A stretch of 64,000 nt of DNA. Origin: Ascarosepion bandense. Lineage: Eukaryota; Mollusca; Cephalopoda; Sepiida; Sepiidae. The notes beneath the pieces are model-generated. The model had not been told where the DNA came from, made no database searches, and was given only the letters and a program-made list of their open reading frames with translations. Each line of letters opens with the position of its first letter. The first letter of the stretch is position 1. Both the position numbers and the translations under genes were made by a program. The stretch spans positions 3,841,001-3,905,000 of the forward strand of contig JBBBDQ010001156.1 in the NCBI GenBank assembly GCA_037127315.1, given 5' to 3'. Of this stretch, positions 29,331 through 39,858 are shown one piece after another.

Positions 29331-30115
29331 TTCAAATAAGAATGATGGATAAGAAAGAAAGTAAAAACGAAAGAAAGAAAGAAAGAAAGAAAGATATTCT
29401 GGTGATAATGATGTGTCTTGTAATAGCAATTGGTATTTACATCCAAAATGGTGGTAGTATTACCATGAATAATAGTAGGTGTGACATTATAAATATTAAG
29501 AAGAAATTAATCGTTACTCAAATTACATTTTGATTTGTATTCCGAATAGGCGTCAGATGTTTTCTATCAAATTCCATGTCACATAGCATGAAGCTCAATT
29601 GTACAAAAAATATATAGAAAAAAAAAGATTTAAAAAACCGGAAGAGAAATTTGTACAATCACTTCTTTACAAACGGACCAGAAGAGAACCAGACCAACAT
29701 ATAAAATAAAATTAAAAAAGAGAGCGAAAATAAGTGTTACTGATGTTAAGAATGAGACGAACAGACGATAATACCGGCTAACAATTGACGAGGGAGGCCA
29801 TCTTTTATTTCTTTTCTCTTTTTTTTTTTTTTTTTGTACAGGGTCTATCGTTGATGACGCTGGCCAGACACAGTGTCCCGCTAACATTTAATGAATAGTT
29901 ACCAACTTGTGCACTCGATTTAGAAGTCGACTGATTTATATTTATAGCGCGGAGCAAATTATCTGCTCTTTGGACGGCCACCTGGATGAGTTTGAAATTG
30001 CACAGATGCGTTGTTGGACGACCAACTACATCCTGAGTGCAGAATCGCTGGCTCCGGCATTCTTGGGAGCGTTAGTTCCGCTCTTCATAAAGAGAAAAGA
30101 AACGATCACGTTTGT
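29331..30115 (+). other. No recognised feature
   Basis: Includes a short (GAAA)n run (29371-29393) and a poly(T) run at 29818-29835. No gene supported. Confidence 0.4.
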
Positions 30116-30128
30116 TAATTTTTTACAT

Positions 30129-30310
30129 TCTCTCTCTCTCTCTCTCTCTCTCTAAATCTCTCTCTCTCTCTCTTACAATCTCTCAATCTCTGTCTCTCTA
30201 TATATCTATCTTTTAAGTACACATACATACATGCATACCTATCTATCTAAGTTTCTACCTGATTATTTTATTCTTCTTTCGTCGCACTTTTAGGCCTTTC
30301 TGTCGGCCTT

Positions 30311-30343
<33 letters not shown>

Positions 30344-30437
30344 CTATATATATATATCTTTCGCACTAAAATTCATCATCCGGATTTCTTTGCCTCTTTT
30401 TACACTCTCAGTCCCTTCTTCCTTATCTCTTTCTCTT

Positions 30438-30472
<35 letters not shown>

Positions 30473-30475
30473 CTT
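30129..30475 (+). repeat. (CT)n and (TA)n microsatellite cluster
   Basis: CT runs at 30129-30173, 30309-30328 and 30434-30455, several passing into TA runs. Confidence 0.9.
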
Positions 30476-30893
30476 CATTCAACAATAAATCAATCTTGTA
30501 AAATAAATACCAAACTCTCCATATATATATATATGTGTGATTTTTTTCTCACGTCATTTATATACACCTGTGTGTGTATGTGTTTCACTTTAAACGTTAT
30601 TTTTTAGTGGATACTCGTATTTGAATAGACCCTCCGTTTATTTATTAATGAGTATATTTATTTATTTATTTATTTATTTGTTATAGAAATTATATTAACA
30701 TTTATTTCATTAATTCCGACTGACAGACGGATCCACCATTTAGCTCTACGCGTCTTACCACTTGACCATGAAGCTCCTACTCAAATACAAGTATCAAAAA
30801 AAAAAAACTTTTAAAAATACGCTGGGTTATTAAAAATTTATTTTAATCTACCCAAATCCCATCAACCTCCTATCTTTTCTTCGGCATCCACTG

Positions 30894-30897
<4 letters not shown>
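30476..30897 (-). other. Possible tRNA-derived fragment in AT-rich DNA
   Basis: Around 30720-30775 the minus strand reads CATGGTCAAGTGGTAAGACG, A-box-like, next to the GAGTATC dispersed repeat also seen at 19222 and 60715. No clear B box. Confidence 0.25.

Positions 30898-30932
<35 letters not shown>
30898..30932 (+). repeat. (TG)n microsatellite
   Basis: Perfect TG run followed at once by a LINE 3' tail. Confidence 0.95.
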
Positions 30933-30933
<1 letters not shown>

Positions 30934-30990
30934 TCCCCTGCGTACCAGTGGGAATCCTGCCTTGCTTGGGGTGAAGTGATTATAAAATTC
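30933..30990 (+). mobile_element. CR1/Jockey-like LINE 3' tail
   Basis: GCGTACCAGTGGGAATCCTG CCTTGCTTGGGGTGAAGTGA: only the last ~55 bases of the element. Confidence 0.65.
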
Positions 30991-31002
30991 TATAGACATT
31001 TT

Positions 31003-31298
31003 TTTTATAACCGTCTCACCCCAATCAAGGCATTACTGCCAATGTTGCGTAGGTGATTACATAATAGTAGACTGAAAAGAGAGATAAAAGATGTCACAGT
31101 AGGTGTCGGAGAATGGGTAAGAGAAGGGCGGGTACATTGGTGTGAAGAGAGCTGCGTGAGAGTAAAGTGTAAAGTGAGAAGAAGGATGGGAGTCAAGGAG
31201 ATGAGAGATGACAGTTGACATTGCTTTTAAACTCTTGGAGACCAGCTATCAGGGAAACAAAATACGAAAGGGAGTTCTACAGGCGGGAAGTTTGTTTT
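31003..31298 (-). mobile_element. CR1/Jockey-like LINE, 3' fragment
   Basis: Reverse complement of the LINE 3' end (CACCCCAATCAAGGCATTAC near the left) through the C-terminal coding part (AAACTCTTGGAGACCAGCTA, GGAGTTCTACAGGCGGGAAG). Head-to-head with the tail at 30933-30990. Confidence 0.7.
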
Positions 31299-31351
31299 TT
31301 TTAACAAATACTTACACAACGTCCACCCACCTCAATTTTATATATTTTCAT

Positions 31352-31395
31352 CCACATACAATCCTGTTTCGTCGTATCACAGCTCATCAGTGTTG
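31352..31395 (-). ncRNA. Hammerhead-ribozyme-like motif (best candidate)
   Basis: Minus strand, in order: helix I CAACA (31391-31395); CTGATGA (31384-31390); helix II GCTGT/ACGAC with loop GAT and one mismatch (31371-31383); GAA; helix III AC/GT with a 6-nt loop; A at the cleavage position (31357); helix I partner TGTGG (31352-31356, one mismatch). The core is perfect and the order is that of a minimal type I hammerhead, as in Penelope-like elements and retrozymes. It lies against a (TA)n run at 31396-31416. Confidence 0.6.
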
Positions 31396-31416
31396 ATATA
31401 TATATATATATATATA
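31396..31416 (+). repeat. (TA)n microsatellite
   Basis: Short TA run touching the hammerhead-like motif. Confidence 0.85.
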
Positions 31417-32269
31417 AGAAAGAGAGAGAGGGAAAAACAGTATGGACAGAAAAAATAACACTGCATAGTGACTGGAGGTTTCATGTCTCTCCTTGTTGTT
31501 TATAACTTATAATAAAATAATCTATTCAAAAAGAATTGATATGGAAATATCCTTAAGTTTGTAGCAATCTACTATAGAGACATTTTTCTCCGTGTAATAT
31601 ATATTGAAGATTGATATTGATATATTGAAGATTGATATTGATATATTGAAATATGTGGAAATTGAAAACAAGAGTTGTGCCAGTGACAGTAGATGTGCCT
31701 GGAATGATAAAAAATGGAACAAAACAACACATTGAAAGAATCCCTGGAAACCCCAGATATACAAAAAAAATTAAGTACAGCCCACTCACGAATGAGAATT
31801 TTGTCTATTTAACGCTAGGGATGATGGGGAAGATAGAAAAAACATGAAATGGAGTCATGACAACACGCCATGACCTGCCTTAGGTCTTCCCGCAGACTTA
31901 GTTGGTAGTGCGACCATAGCAGAAATCTAAATATGATGAAAAATGACATAATAATAATTACCATATACATAGATACATAGACAGATCTCTCTTTCTCTCC
32001 CTCTCTCGATGTGTGTGTGTGTGTGTGCGTGCGGGTGTGTGCGAATGTACTATCACTTTCCCAAGAAACAACAAAAAGAATGAGAAAATGTAATATCGAA
32101 TCTCCGATATGGCAGAGAATCGATCACAGATAAAAATGTTGACAAAGACAAAACGTGATAAATGAGGATATTTTAAGAAAAATATAATTCAAATGACACA
32201 TGCTACTGGCGATGCTAATCTTCAGGAGAGAGACTCATTGAGCCATCTCAGGCTACCGTTCTCCGGTTA
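31417..32269 (+). other. No gene; small repeats
   Basis: A 21-bp unit (TATTGAAGATTGATATTGATA) is repeated about 2.5 times at 31600-31650, and a CT/GT run lies at 31986-32040. Nothing else supported. Confidence 0.4.
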
Positions 32270-32822
32270 CATGAATAAGGAAAGATTATATTGAACCAAT
32301 TGCTAGAACTTGGCCGGCTTGGATACAGTCACTTTCTCACCGGCGCAATGTGTCTTCCCTGTGTTTCTTCTACAAATGCTTTCACGGTTTCTGCTCCAAT
32401 GAATTTAGCTCACTGGTGCACCCTATTTATAAATTTACTTGAGAAACAAGATTAGCAACTAGGTCCCACCCTTTTACTGTGAAACCAATAAAATGTAAAC
32501 ACAAAATTCTATTTCATCAGCTTCTTTTCTCGCACTTCCCGCCTGTGGAATTCCCTCCCATTTACTTGTTTTCCCGAAAACTATAATCTCCAAGAATTTA
32601 AATGTAAAGTCGTCATCTCCTATCTCACTAACCTGCATCCTCTCTTTCATGCTCCTTTCTCCGTCCACTCCACTCTCATCAGTATTCTCATCCTTCTCTT
32701 TCCCACTTTCGGACACCCCCTATAACCTGGCACTCTTTCTCATAACTCTCCTCCTAGTAACTCCCTACAAAACAGTGACAGTAAAATGCCTTGCTTGGGG
32801 CGATATGATTATAAAAAAAAAT
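32270..32822 (+). mobile_element. CR1/Jockey-like LINE, 3' fragment
   Basis: Collinear with the C-terminal and 3' part of the long copy: HRRNVSSLCFFYKCFHGFCS-like coding (32330-32400), CGCACTTCCCGCCTGTGGAA TTCCCTCCC (LWNSLP), then the 3' terminus GTAAAATGCCTTGCTTGGGG CGATATGATTATAAAAAA. Confidence 0.8.
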
Positions 32823-32847
32823 TCTATATTTTTGTAATGTGGATATA

Positions 32848-32903
32848 AAGTGGGGGATCAATTCTAACTTACAATCAGTATATAAACTAATCCCTCACTT
32901 TGT
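32848..32903. repeat. Miniature GGGGGATC hairpin
   Basis: AAAGTGGGGGATCAATTC ... AACTAATCCCTCACTTTG: the second copy of the ~55-bp palindrome, here lying between two LINE tails. Confidence 0.6.
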
Positions 32904-33045
32904 GGCCACATTCATCCTTTTCTTACCTACTTCCTGACACCGTCTATAACCTGTCACTTTTTCTCATAACATTCCTCCTATGTAACCCCTGCAAAAAAAT
33001 GGCAGTAAAATGCCTTGCTTGGGGCGATATGATTATTTAAAAAAA
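32904..33045 (+). mobile_element. CR1/Jockey-like LINE 3' tail
   Basis: Repeats the end of the preceding fragment (CACCGTCTATAACCTGTCAC, AAATGCCTTGCTTGGGGCGA TATGATTATTTAAAAAA). Looks like a duplication interrupted by the small hairpin. Confidence 0.75.
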
Positions 33046-33059
33046 AGGACTGCTGGTAA

Positions 33060-33465
33060 GAAAATTGTTCACTGTGTCGTGCCATGTAATTTTTTCACAT
33101 CCAAATCTATCTTACATATTTGTAAGTCAAATATTCGTCTCTGCTTTGAATATTTCTGTCATATATTGTCTGGTGCACTTGCTATACATTTATTTCTTCC
33201 TGATGAAATCCATAGATGAATCTGAAACATTATTGATCCTAACCTGGCATCTCATCTTAAGTCATTTTTCCACCACCGTAATATGACTACCCAGCGCCTT
33301 TTCTATAAATACTTTCATAGTAATTGTTCTGATGAACTTTCCTCTGTGGTATCTAGACTTTATAAATTTAAGTGCAGTACTAGATTGGCGGCATGGTCTC
33401 ATTTTAGAGTTGAAATGGCTAGAGTAACCCCAAATTCTATTATAACAATTTCTTTTTGTTGAATT
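33060..33465 (+). mobile_element. CR1/Jockey-like reverse transcriptase C-terminal fragment
   Basis: Reads SKSILHICKSNIRLCFEYF, then FHHRNMTTQRLFYKYF HSN after a frame change. These correspond to the segment after the RT palm in the LINE family. Truncated at both ends. Confidence 0.6.
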
Positions 33466-33647
33466 GCCGAGGTGGATACGATACATATCGAAAGTGTGTT
33501 GCGGTATTATTCAGGACAATATGCGGTGCTAAACGGATTTAACACATTACTCAATAAATCCCGGGCCTAATAAAACAACAACTTTTAAGTAAAATAAAAC
33601 AAAAACTAATAAAACAACAGCTTTGAAGCAAAATTCGACTTTATTCA

Positions 33648-33950
33648 TCAAAATAGTCTCCATCTAGGGTGATAAACTGATTCCAAAGTTTCTATAACAC
33701 ATCGATGCTTTTTGTAGAACGATTTGTCTTTGGCTTCAAAATACGCCTCCGTTTCCGATATCACTTCTTCAGTGGAGCCAATTCCCTTATGATTGAGCAT
33801 TCTTTTGAGGTCTGCAAACAGCCGGTAGTCGCAGTAGGCCAGATGTGAACAATAGGGTGGATTCAGTAACAATTCGAAGTGAAATTCATGTAGTTTTGCC
33901 ATCGTTGCCATCGACTTGTGACATGGTGCATTTTCTTGGTGAAAGATCAC
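33648..33950 (-). pseudogene. mariner transposase, C-terminal part
   Basis: HQENAPCHKSMATMAKLHEF, LNPPYCSHLAYCDYRLFADL and EAYFEAKDKSFY. These match the second and third catalytic motifs of mariner transposases. The usual HQDN has become HQEN (catalytic Asp to Glu), while the third motif keeps its Asp (YCDYRLF). 100 residues here; the full catalytic domain is cut by frameshifts upstream. Confidence 0.8.
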
Positions 33951-34178
33951 TTTTTCTTCTTCATTTGTGGCCGTTTTTTGGAGATTTCTTCCTTCAAACG
34001 AGCCAATAATGCTATATAATATTCGCTATTGATGGTTCTTCCTTTCTCAAGGTAATCGATAAACAAAACATCTTGCACATCCCGAAATACGGAAGCCAAA
34101 ACCTTGTCTGATGATGTCTGCGTCTTTGGAAAGCCACTCAGCAGATTTCCGATTTGACTCCGGAGAAAAGTTGTGAAT

Positions 34179-34523
34179 CTATGTTTTTTCCATTGTCACA
34201 TAATTGTTCAACTCCTCTGCTATTTCACGCAACTTCAACTTACGACCGGCGAAAATAAGTCTGTGGGTTTTTTTGGTGGGTGTTTTCCAGGACAACTGAC
34301 GAATTTGGGTGATCTGAGCGTTCAGCATCGTTTCTACCTGCACAAATTTACACTCAGCACACCACCTCTTAACAGCTGTTTCCGACGGAGCAGCGTCCGA
34401 ATAACACTTATCAAGCCAATGCTTTGCTTGAACAGTATTTGTTCCCATCAGAAAGCAATGATTTATCAACTCACGAATTTCACATTTTTTCATTGTTTTG
34501 AAAGTTTGAAACAGTAGCTTCAC
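34179..34523 (-). pseudogene. mariner transposase, N-terminal DNA-binding part
   Basis: 114 residues. EIRELINHCFLMGTNTVQAK HWLDKCYSDAAPSETAVKRW is a helix-turn-helix region; KLKLREIAEELN belongs to the second one. Ends where the frame is lost near 34180. Confidence 0.75.
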
Positions 34524-34672
34524 TTAAATAACTGGAATTTGTAAACTAATAATCCGATTGAACCTAAATTTTGGCACGTGCCATTTGAAGGTAAGTACTT
34601 CATAAATATCATATGGATTTTTTATTAGTGTGCCATCTATATGTCAGACCCGGGACTTATTAAGTGATGTGT

Positions 34673-34713
<41 letters not shown>
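34673..34713 (+). repeat. (GATA)n microsatellite
   Basis: Tetranucleotide run directly after the mariner right end. Confidence 0.9.
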
Positions 34714-34715
<2 letters not shown>

Positions 34716-35594
34716 GTCTAAAAGACGGTGAATAATAAGAAATCAATTTGGAGCAAGACACATGAACGTACTGGCCAATCAGTTAGACTTTTTTGGGCAA
34801 ACCATTTCACAGAAATGTTTCATCAAGATTTTCACGGACTGCTCTTGAATAATGTGGAGGAGTCCGATGTTATTGAAACCGATACACAAACCTTTTCCAC
34901 CGACTTTTGGGCCACCCTGTATAGAATCTGATTGTTTGTTTGTCTTTCAACTCCTGTTACATCTACCTATTTTCTGTCTTTGTCTCCTTTCTGTACAAAT
35001 ATAGTCTTGCAACTCAAGAATTGTGGGCGCCAATGTCTGAGAGTATGTCTCTTTATTTTCTTTTCTTATCAATTTGTTAAATGTTTCGTCGCTTTTACCT
35101 ACTGTATCTTCCCCTATCCACATCCTAGATCATCTCCCTCCTCCCCCTCTTTCTCTCTACTTGAGCCACTTTCAATCAATATTTTCAATATTCGTTCCCA
35201 TCATGCAATTAGTCCATTATATCTTTCCGCCTGAATCAACATCAAACATTTTGTTTTACCTGTCATTAGATATTTATCAATTTCCCAATTATACAGACTG
35301 TTTTGTCTGCAAAACACCAACACTAAATATCCGTATATATACATATATATATGTGTGTGTGTGTAAGAATGTCTTTATATAAACTTATATGAGCGTGTTT
35401 GTGTGTGTCTGTGCTGTGTGTGTATCTTGACAATGAATAATTATCTATTTTCTGGTCCCCTTCCGTCTTCCAATATCTCCCTTCATTTATTTCTCAATCC
35501 CCTCAGTCTGTACAGGTATATATAAAACTAGTTGAATGAATATTTCGCTCCCCAAAAGACAATAAAGCCGCTAAGATGCAAAGTGTTATTTAGT
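34714..35594 (+). other. No recognised feature
   Basis: Pyrimidine-rich and AT-rich DNA with short TG and TA runs near 35335-35435. ORFs here are chance in low-complexity sequence. GAGTCCGATGTTATTGAAAC (~34861) and CCACCGACTTTTGGGCCACC suggest a transposon end, but I cannot assign it. Confidence 0.35.
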
Positions 35595-35835
35595 GTGAGA
35601 GAATGTAAGACAAAACACTATCAACGACAGAAAACAATAAAAGAAGAAGAATAACGATCGACATTGCATTTAAATTCTGGAATACCGTTGACTGGAAAGA
35701 AGGCGGAAGAGAGTTCCACAAGCGAGAAATAACATAGAATAAATTGTCAGCAAAGAACCTACGGTAACATATAGCAAGTTCAACTGTAAAATGATGGGAC
35801 TTTGTCGTCAATCTAATACTGCATGTTTCGTTCTC
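35595..35835 (-). mobile_element. CR1/Jockey-like LINE, C-terminal fragment
   Basis: Minus strand reads LFYVISRLWNSLPPSFQSTVFQNLN, the LWNSLP signature of the LINE C-terminus. Ends abut the repeat at 35911. Confidence 0.65.
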
Positions 35836-35910
35836 ATAGATGCATTTTGTATAAGGATATCGGCTCGGAGTTATCGTTTCATTTCCTCATGCACAAATAC
35901 GCTTACGAAA

Positions 35911-36210
35911 GTGTTGTGGAGTAGTTTCCGCACTGAAGGTTATAATCGGGCTTTGTCGGTTGCTAATCGACTTAACGCACCCAAAATGTTAGGAACTTGG
36001 TAATCTTCCACTGAAAGCTGACGCCTTAGTATTCGGTTAACTGCCGACTAATATCAACTGCCTAGTAATTTCACTGATCTCCAATAGAACTCTAAAGAAC
36101 TCTCTAGAACTTCTAAGAACTCCTATGAACTTCCAACGAACTTCTCGAGTTAACTTCTTGTTAACTTTTATTAATATAGGAGGGGGAGTCCATTATCTGA
36201 GAAATAGGTA
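35911..36210 (-). repeat. Target-repeat copy without LINE
   Basis: Reverse complement of 15550-15816 and beyond. The region equal to the LINE insertion point has a slightly different sequence here (GAACTTCCAACGAACTTC). Ends with GGGAGTCCATTATCTGAGAA ATAGGT. Confidence 0.75.
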
Positions 36211-36223
36211 AAAACATAATTAC

Positions 36224-36225
<2 letters not shown>

Positions 36226-36254
<29 letters not shown>
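36226..36254 (+). repeat. (GATA)n microsatellite
   Basis: GATA run between the two target-repeat copies. Confidence 0.9.
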
Positions 36255-36255
<1 letters not shown>

Positions 36256-36584
36256 TGTTGTGGAGTATTTTTTGCACTGAAAGTTATAATCGTGCTATAT
36301 CGGTTGCTAATCCACTTAACGCACCCAAAATTTTAGGAACTTGATAATCTTCCACTGTAAGCTGACTCCTTAGTATTCGGCTAACTGCCCACTAATATCA
36401 ACTGCCTTAGTCCAACTATGTCCAAACTGGAACTAGCTAATAGTTCTACTGAACTCCAATAGAACTCTAAAGAACTCTCTAGAACTTCTAAGAACTCCTA
36501 AAAACTTCCCAAGAACTTCTCGAGTTAACTTCCTGTTAACTCTTATTAATATCTGAGGGAGAGTCCATTATCTGAGAAATAGGT
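36255..36584 (-). repeat. Target-repeat copy with intact insertion site
   Basis: About 330 bp, ~90% like 15550-15816 in reverse complement. CCCAAGAACTTCTCGAGTTAA shows the uninterrupted site: the junction 11-mer is followed on its other side by TCGAGTTAAC, which is absent at 15549 because the LINE lies there. Confidence 0.8.
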
Positions 36585-36589
36585 GTGTT

Positions 36590-36803
36590 TCACCATAACG
36601 AAAAGGTAATCCATCGCTCTTCCCCCCAGTATTGGATAGTAGAATAGATTGTGTTCTATAGCCTTGGTTGGCAACCGGTCTACTACAGAAAGAAAGTAAC
36701 GGCAGCTGACTACGGGAAAAATATTCTGCTTAGTCAGTCATGTCTCGAAAGAAACATGATCGCACAAACGTGTACCATGTTTGGCAATTAACTAACTGAC
36801 CAT
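36590..36803 (+). mobile_element. SINE, head-truncated
   Basis: Diverged body: GTGTTCTATAGCCTTGGTTG, CTACTACAGAAAGAAAGTAA, TCAGTCATGTCTCGAAAGAA, ending ATTAACTAACTGA. Confidence 0.7.
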
Positions 36804-37250
36804 AAAGGAAAGTTAATCTATGAAAGTATTTATAAAAAAGGCGGAATGAAGCTATGTTACAGCGGTGTGAAAGTAAATGCTAGGTTAGGATTAATGACAT
36901 TTCAGATTCTTCTTTTGATTATATCAAGAATTTGTTAATATATAGCAGCAACATTTAATGAATGAACGAAATAATAAGAAATCAACTAATTTCTTAGAAA
37001 TGAAGTTTTACGTTTTGGCTACCAATAGGAGAGAATTAATAGGCTTTCAGTTGGCTTCATTAAATTCACATAAACGCGAATACTCTTCGATGAGGTGAAT
37101 CCAAATATTTTAATCCCATCTATAGATTAATTAACAAGATTTGTATCACGAAATCATTATAAACAAAAATTCTGGTAATGTAAAAAGAAATATATATTTT
37201 ATGGCTTTTAATAACATGCAAAGGTTTGTCAATAAGCCCCAGAACATGAA
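36804..37250 (+). other. No recognised feature
   Basis: AT-rich; 36823-36900 (AAGTATTTATAAAAAAGGC GGAATG...) weakly resembles the minus strand of the LINE C-terminal region near 54200. Nothing firm. Confidence 0.35.
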
Positions 37251-37850
37251 TCAATCAGGTGAAGAGGCTCATCCCTTGTTCCCTGTTTAGGATGTGGTTT
37301 CCGGCTTTCTCTTTTCCAATCTTTACACTTTTCTTTTTTATTTTTTTTTCAATTGGAGTAGATAGACTGAACTATCGCCCGGTTCACACTCCACCCACGT
37401 CTATTGAACAGGTGAAGAGGCTCATCCCTTGTTCCCTGTTTAGGATGTGGTTTCCGGCTTTCTCTTTTCCAATCTTTACACTTTTCTTTTTTATTTTTTT
37501 TTCAATTGGAGTAGATAGACTGAACTATCGCCCGGTTCACACTCCACCCACGTCTATTGAACAGGTGAAGAGGCTCATCCCTTGTTCCCTGTTTAGGATG
37601 TGGTTTCCGGCTTTCTCTTTTCCAATCTTTTCTCTCCTTTTCCTTCTTTTTTTTTCAGTTGGAGTAGATAGACTGAACTATCGCCCGGTTCACACTCCAC
37701 CCATGTTTATTGAACAGGTGTAGAGGCCCATTCCTTGTTCCCTGTTTAGGATGTGGTTTCCGGCTTTCTCTCTTCCAATCTATTCACTCTTACGTAGTCC
37801 CCTACACACCAGTGGCCTTACCGCCTTGCTTGGGGTGATGGGATTAAAAA
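37251..37850 (+). repeat. 153-bp tandem array with a LINE 3' end
   Basis: GGTGAAGAGGCTCATCCCTT recurs at 37258, 37411 and 37564, and a variant at 37717: exactly 153 bp each time. The unit holds CTATCGCCCGGTTCACACTC, the same head as 28291 and 56232. After the last unit the sequence runs into the CR1/Jockey-like 3' terminus (CTTGCTTGGGGTGATGGGAT then A-run). So this is a short LINE derivative with an amplified head. The 51-codon repeated open frame (37259-37723) follows from 153 being divisible by three and has no other support. Confidence 0.85.
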
Positions 37851-37981
37851 AAAAAATCAAACAGACAAACCAAAACGATTATTTGATGTGTTAGTTTTTT
37901 TCGTTTTGTTTTTTACTTTTTTTTTCTTTTTTGAAAAACCTCCTGCGACATTACAAAGCGTTATATTACTGAAAACATTTT

Positions 37982-38327
37982 TGTGAAATATATATTATAC
38001 GTCCCGGAAAGGGATATATATCATTCGAGGTAGTTAAGCGGTTTATTCAAATGCAACCGGGTAGCTCAATCTAGTAAGTAGACGTAATAAACGGTACACG
38101 TCGTATGCCGTATCCTGAGACGTAAGCGTAGTCAATAGACGTAGAACAATAGTCGTAGACCGGTAGAGCTCTAGTCGTAGTAGACCTATATGCGTCCTCG
38201 CCTTCGTCAGTATTTATGGCTGACACGAGCCAATCACATTATTGTGAAGGTGAACCAAGGTGTATGCATATTCATTACATATTCACTGCATCCAATATAT
38301 TTGAAAATTATCATAAAATTCCTAACA
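37982..38327 (-). mobile_element. Putative solo LTR
   Basis: On the minus strand it begins TGTTAGGAATTTTATG and ends TTTCACA. Inside are GATTGGCTCG (inverted CCAAT, ~38236), CATAAATACTG (TATA-like, ~38215) and GAATAAACCG (poly(A)-signal-like, ~38045), in the right order for an LTR. There is a cluster of GTCGTAG/GACGTAA repeats at 38074-38195. No clear target duplication and no internal region. Confidence 0.4.
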
Positions 38328-38519
38328 ACCACTTTTATTCAAATCCGGTCTATTTGAAAGTCATATGTACATAATAAGAAAGAGACTGAGATAGATTGGT
38401 ACGCAGTTTATTGGTTTATAGTATTGGATAAGTAACTACTAAAATAGACTATAACATTTGGTCTACCTCTCATTACTTTTATCTGTTTCTAATTTAGATG
38501 CAATTATGTGTTTATATGT

Positions 38520-39500
38520 CAGTATGCGAGGGTCGGCAGAAAAGTTCATAGGCCGACAGAGATACTCTCATGGAATGTAACCAAATGACCGTTATTTTTA
38601 GCTTAGTGCCCCTTACGGTCCATACACTTCTTTTATCAGTGCTGCAGTGCTTCAATCCCATTGGTGAAGAAGCTTTCAATTTGTTGGTAAAAAAAAAGTC
38701 GTCAGCAGCATATATGACGTTATCATGACTGAGTACTAGTTTCCTAACCAAATATTTAGGGGAACAGATGAAAGCTAAATTAGAAGAATAAGGGAGGTAA
38801 TCAGCCAGTTTTAAACCACAATCAAGCACAACAGCCATTGAAACCAAGGTCTTGTGTGTCGGACTATTGTCCTGTTGAAGAAAATCAACCTTCATCTGTT
38901 TTCCTGTGCGTTTCGTCTTGATAGCCTTTCTTAACTCACTCTGCGAATTGGCATACTATTCTCTATTGATGCGTGTTTCTTTTTTAAAATAGTAAATAAA
39001 CACAATGACTTTGTCATCACAAAAACTGACGGAATCAACTTCCCTGTAGATGAAACGGCCTTAGTCTTCTGTGGAGCAGATGAGGAGGGGAACTTCTGCT
39101 GCATGCATTGTCTCTGTCTCTGACTCAAAATGATCAACCTAATACTTACCCTGGGTTAATAAACATTCAAGGAAAAAGGTTGGATCTGTAAGATTTCTCC
39201 GTAATATCATCAGTCTGGTGCGCTTTTGATCAAATGTCAGAAGTCGTGTCATACACCGAATCGTTTATGTGCAGAATATTCTGAAAGCATTGGCTATTTG
39301 ATTTGTAGTCAAACTCCTGTCATCTATCATCGTGTGGCGAATACAATCAATGTTTTCCTCGGTGGAGTAGTTGGAGGACGTCCAGATATTAGGAGATGTT
39401 CAGGACTCTCCCTTCCTCTCCTAAATTCAACAGCGCATTTTTGCAGTATTGCTAAAGATGAAACGACATCTCGTAAGTCAGTATTGAAGTCTTGCGGGTA
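38520..39500 (-). mobile_element. mariner-like remnant
   Basis: Left end GAGGGTCGGCAGAAAAGTTC resembles a mariner terminus. The minus strand encodes FLQQDNSPTHKTLVSMAVVL (second catalytic motif, Asp kept) followed by LPYSSNLAFICSPKYLVRKL (third motif degraded). Upstream, SSSAPQKTKAVSSTGKLIPS matches the region after the first catalytic motif. The N-terminal part near 39180-39500 is barely recognisable and no right terminus was found. Confidence 0.65.
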
Positions 39501-39602
39501 AGATCATCTTTTACAGGTACTTTTTTGTTAATTTCCAAGAGAAGTCGCTATTTCTTATATTTGAAGTATTTTTTATGTGCATGTGGTTTGACCTCAGCGT
39601 TC

Positions 39603-39605
<3 letters not shown>

Positions 39606-39646
<41 letters not shown>
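39606..39646 (+). repeat. (TA)n microsatellite
   Basis: TA run bounding the foldback element. Confidence 0.9.
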
Positions 39647-39647
<1 letters not shown>

Positions 39648-39667
39648 CATTTGTAAACGAATTATAA

Positions 39668-39706
39668 CGCGACTTTGGTTTCTACCATAAGTGGTGTCTT
39701 CAGGCG
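39668..39706 (-). ncRNA. Hammerhead-like motif, left arm
   Basis: Minus strand: CGC, CTGAAGA (39697-39703), CACC...GGTA as a short helix II, GAAA, helix III AC/GT, C, GCG. The core CTGANGA...GAAA is complete; helices I and II are only about 3 bp. Confidence 0.45.
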
Positions 39707-39858
39707 ATTTTCAATAACTAATTTTACCGTTTAACGTTTTTTTTTTTGTTTTTTTTTTAAGAACGCTTACGTAACGGTGGGAGAGTTCAAACAAACACCG
39801 TTACGTGAGCGGTTTTATAAAAAAAAAACGGTAAACAGTAAAATCAGTTATTGAAAAT

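Larger units (their letters stand above)
33542..34672 (-). mobile_element. mariner-type DNA transposon, degenerate
   Basis: Terminal inverted repeats of ~30 bp (ACACATTACTCAATAAATCC at the left; the right end read on the minus strand is ACACATCACTTAATAAGTCC), each next to a TA. Length 1131 bp. Two transposase pieces are on the minus strand (34523-34179 and 33950-33648) with a frameshifted centre (VFRDVQDVLFIDYLEKGRTI in frame near 34100-34030). Cut-and-paste element, now inactive. Confidence 0.85.

Noticed and set aside
33184..33232. Another hammerhead-like string (CTGATGA ... GAAAC)
   Set aside because: No helix II, helix I or helix III can be formed, and it lies in LINE coding sequence.
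37259..37723. 154-codon hydrophobic ORF with 51-residue repeats
   Set aside because: It follows from the exact 153-bp tandem unit of a LINE derivative; no start context or homologue supports a protein.
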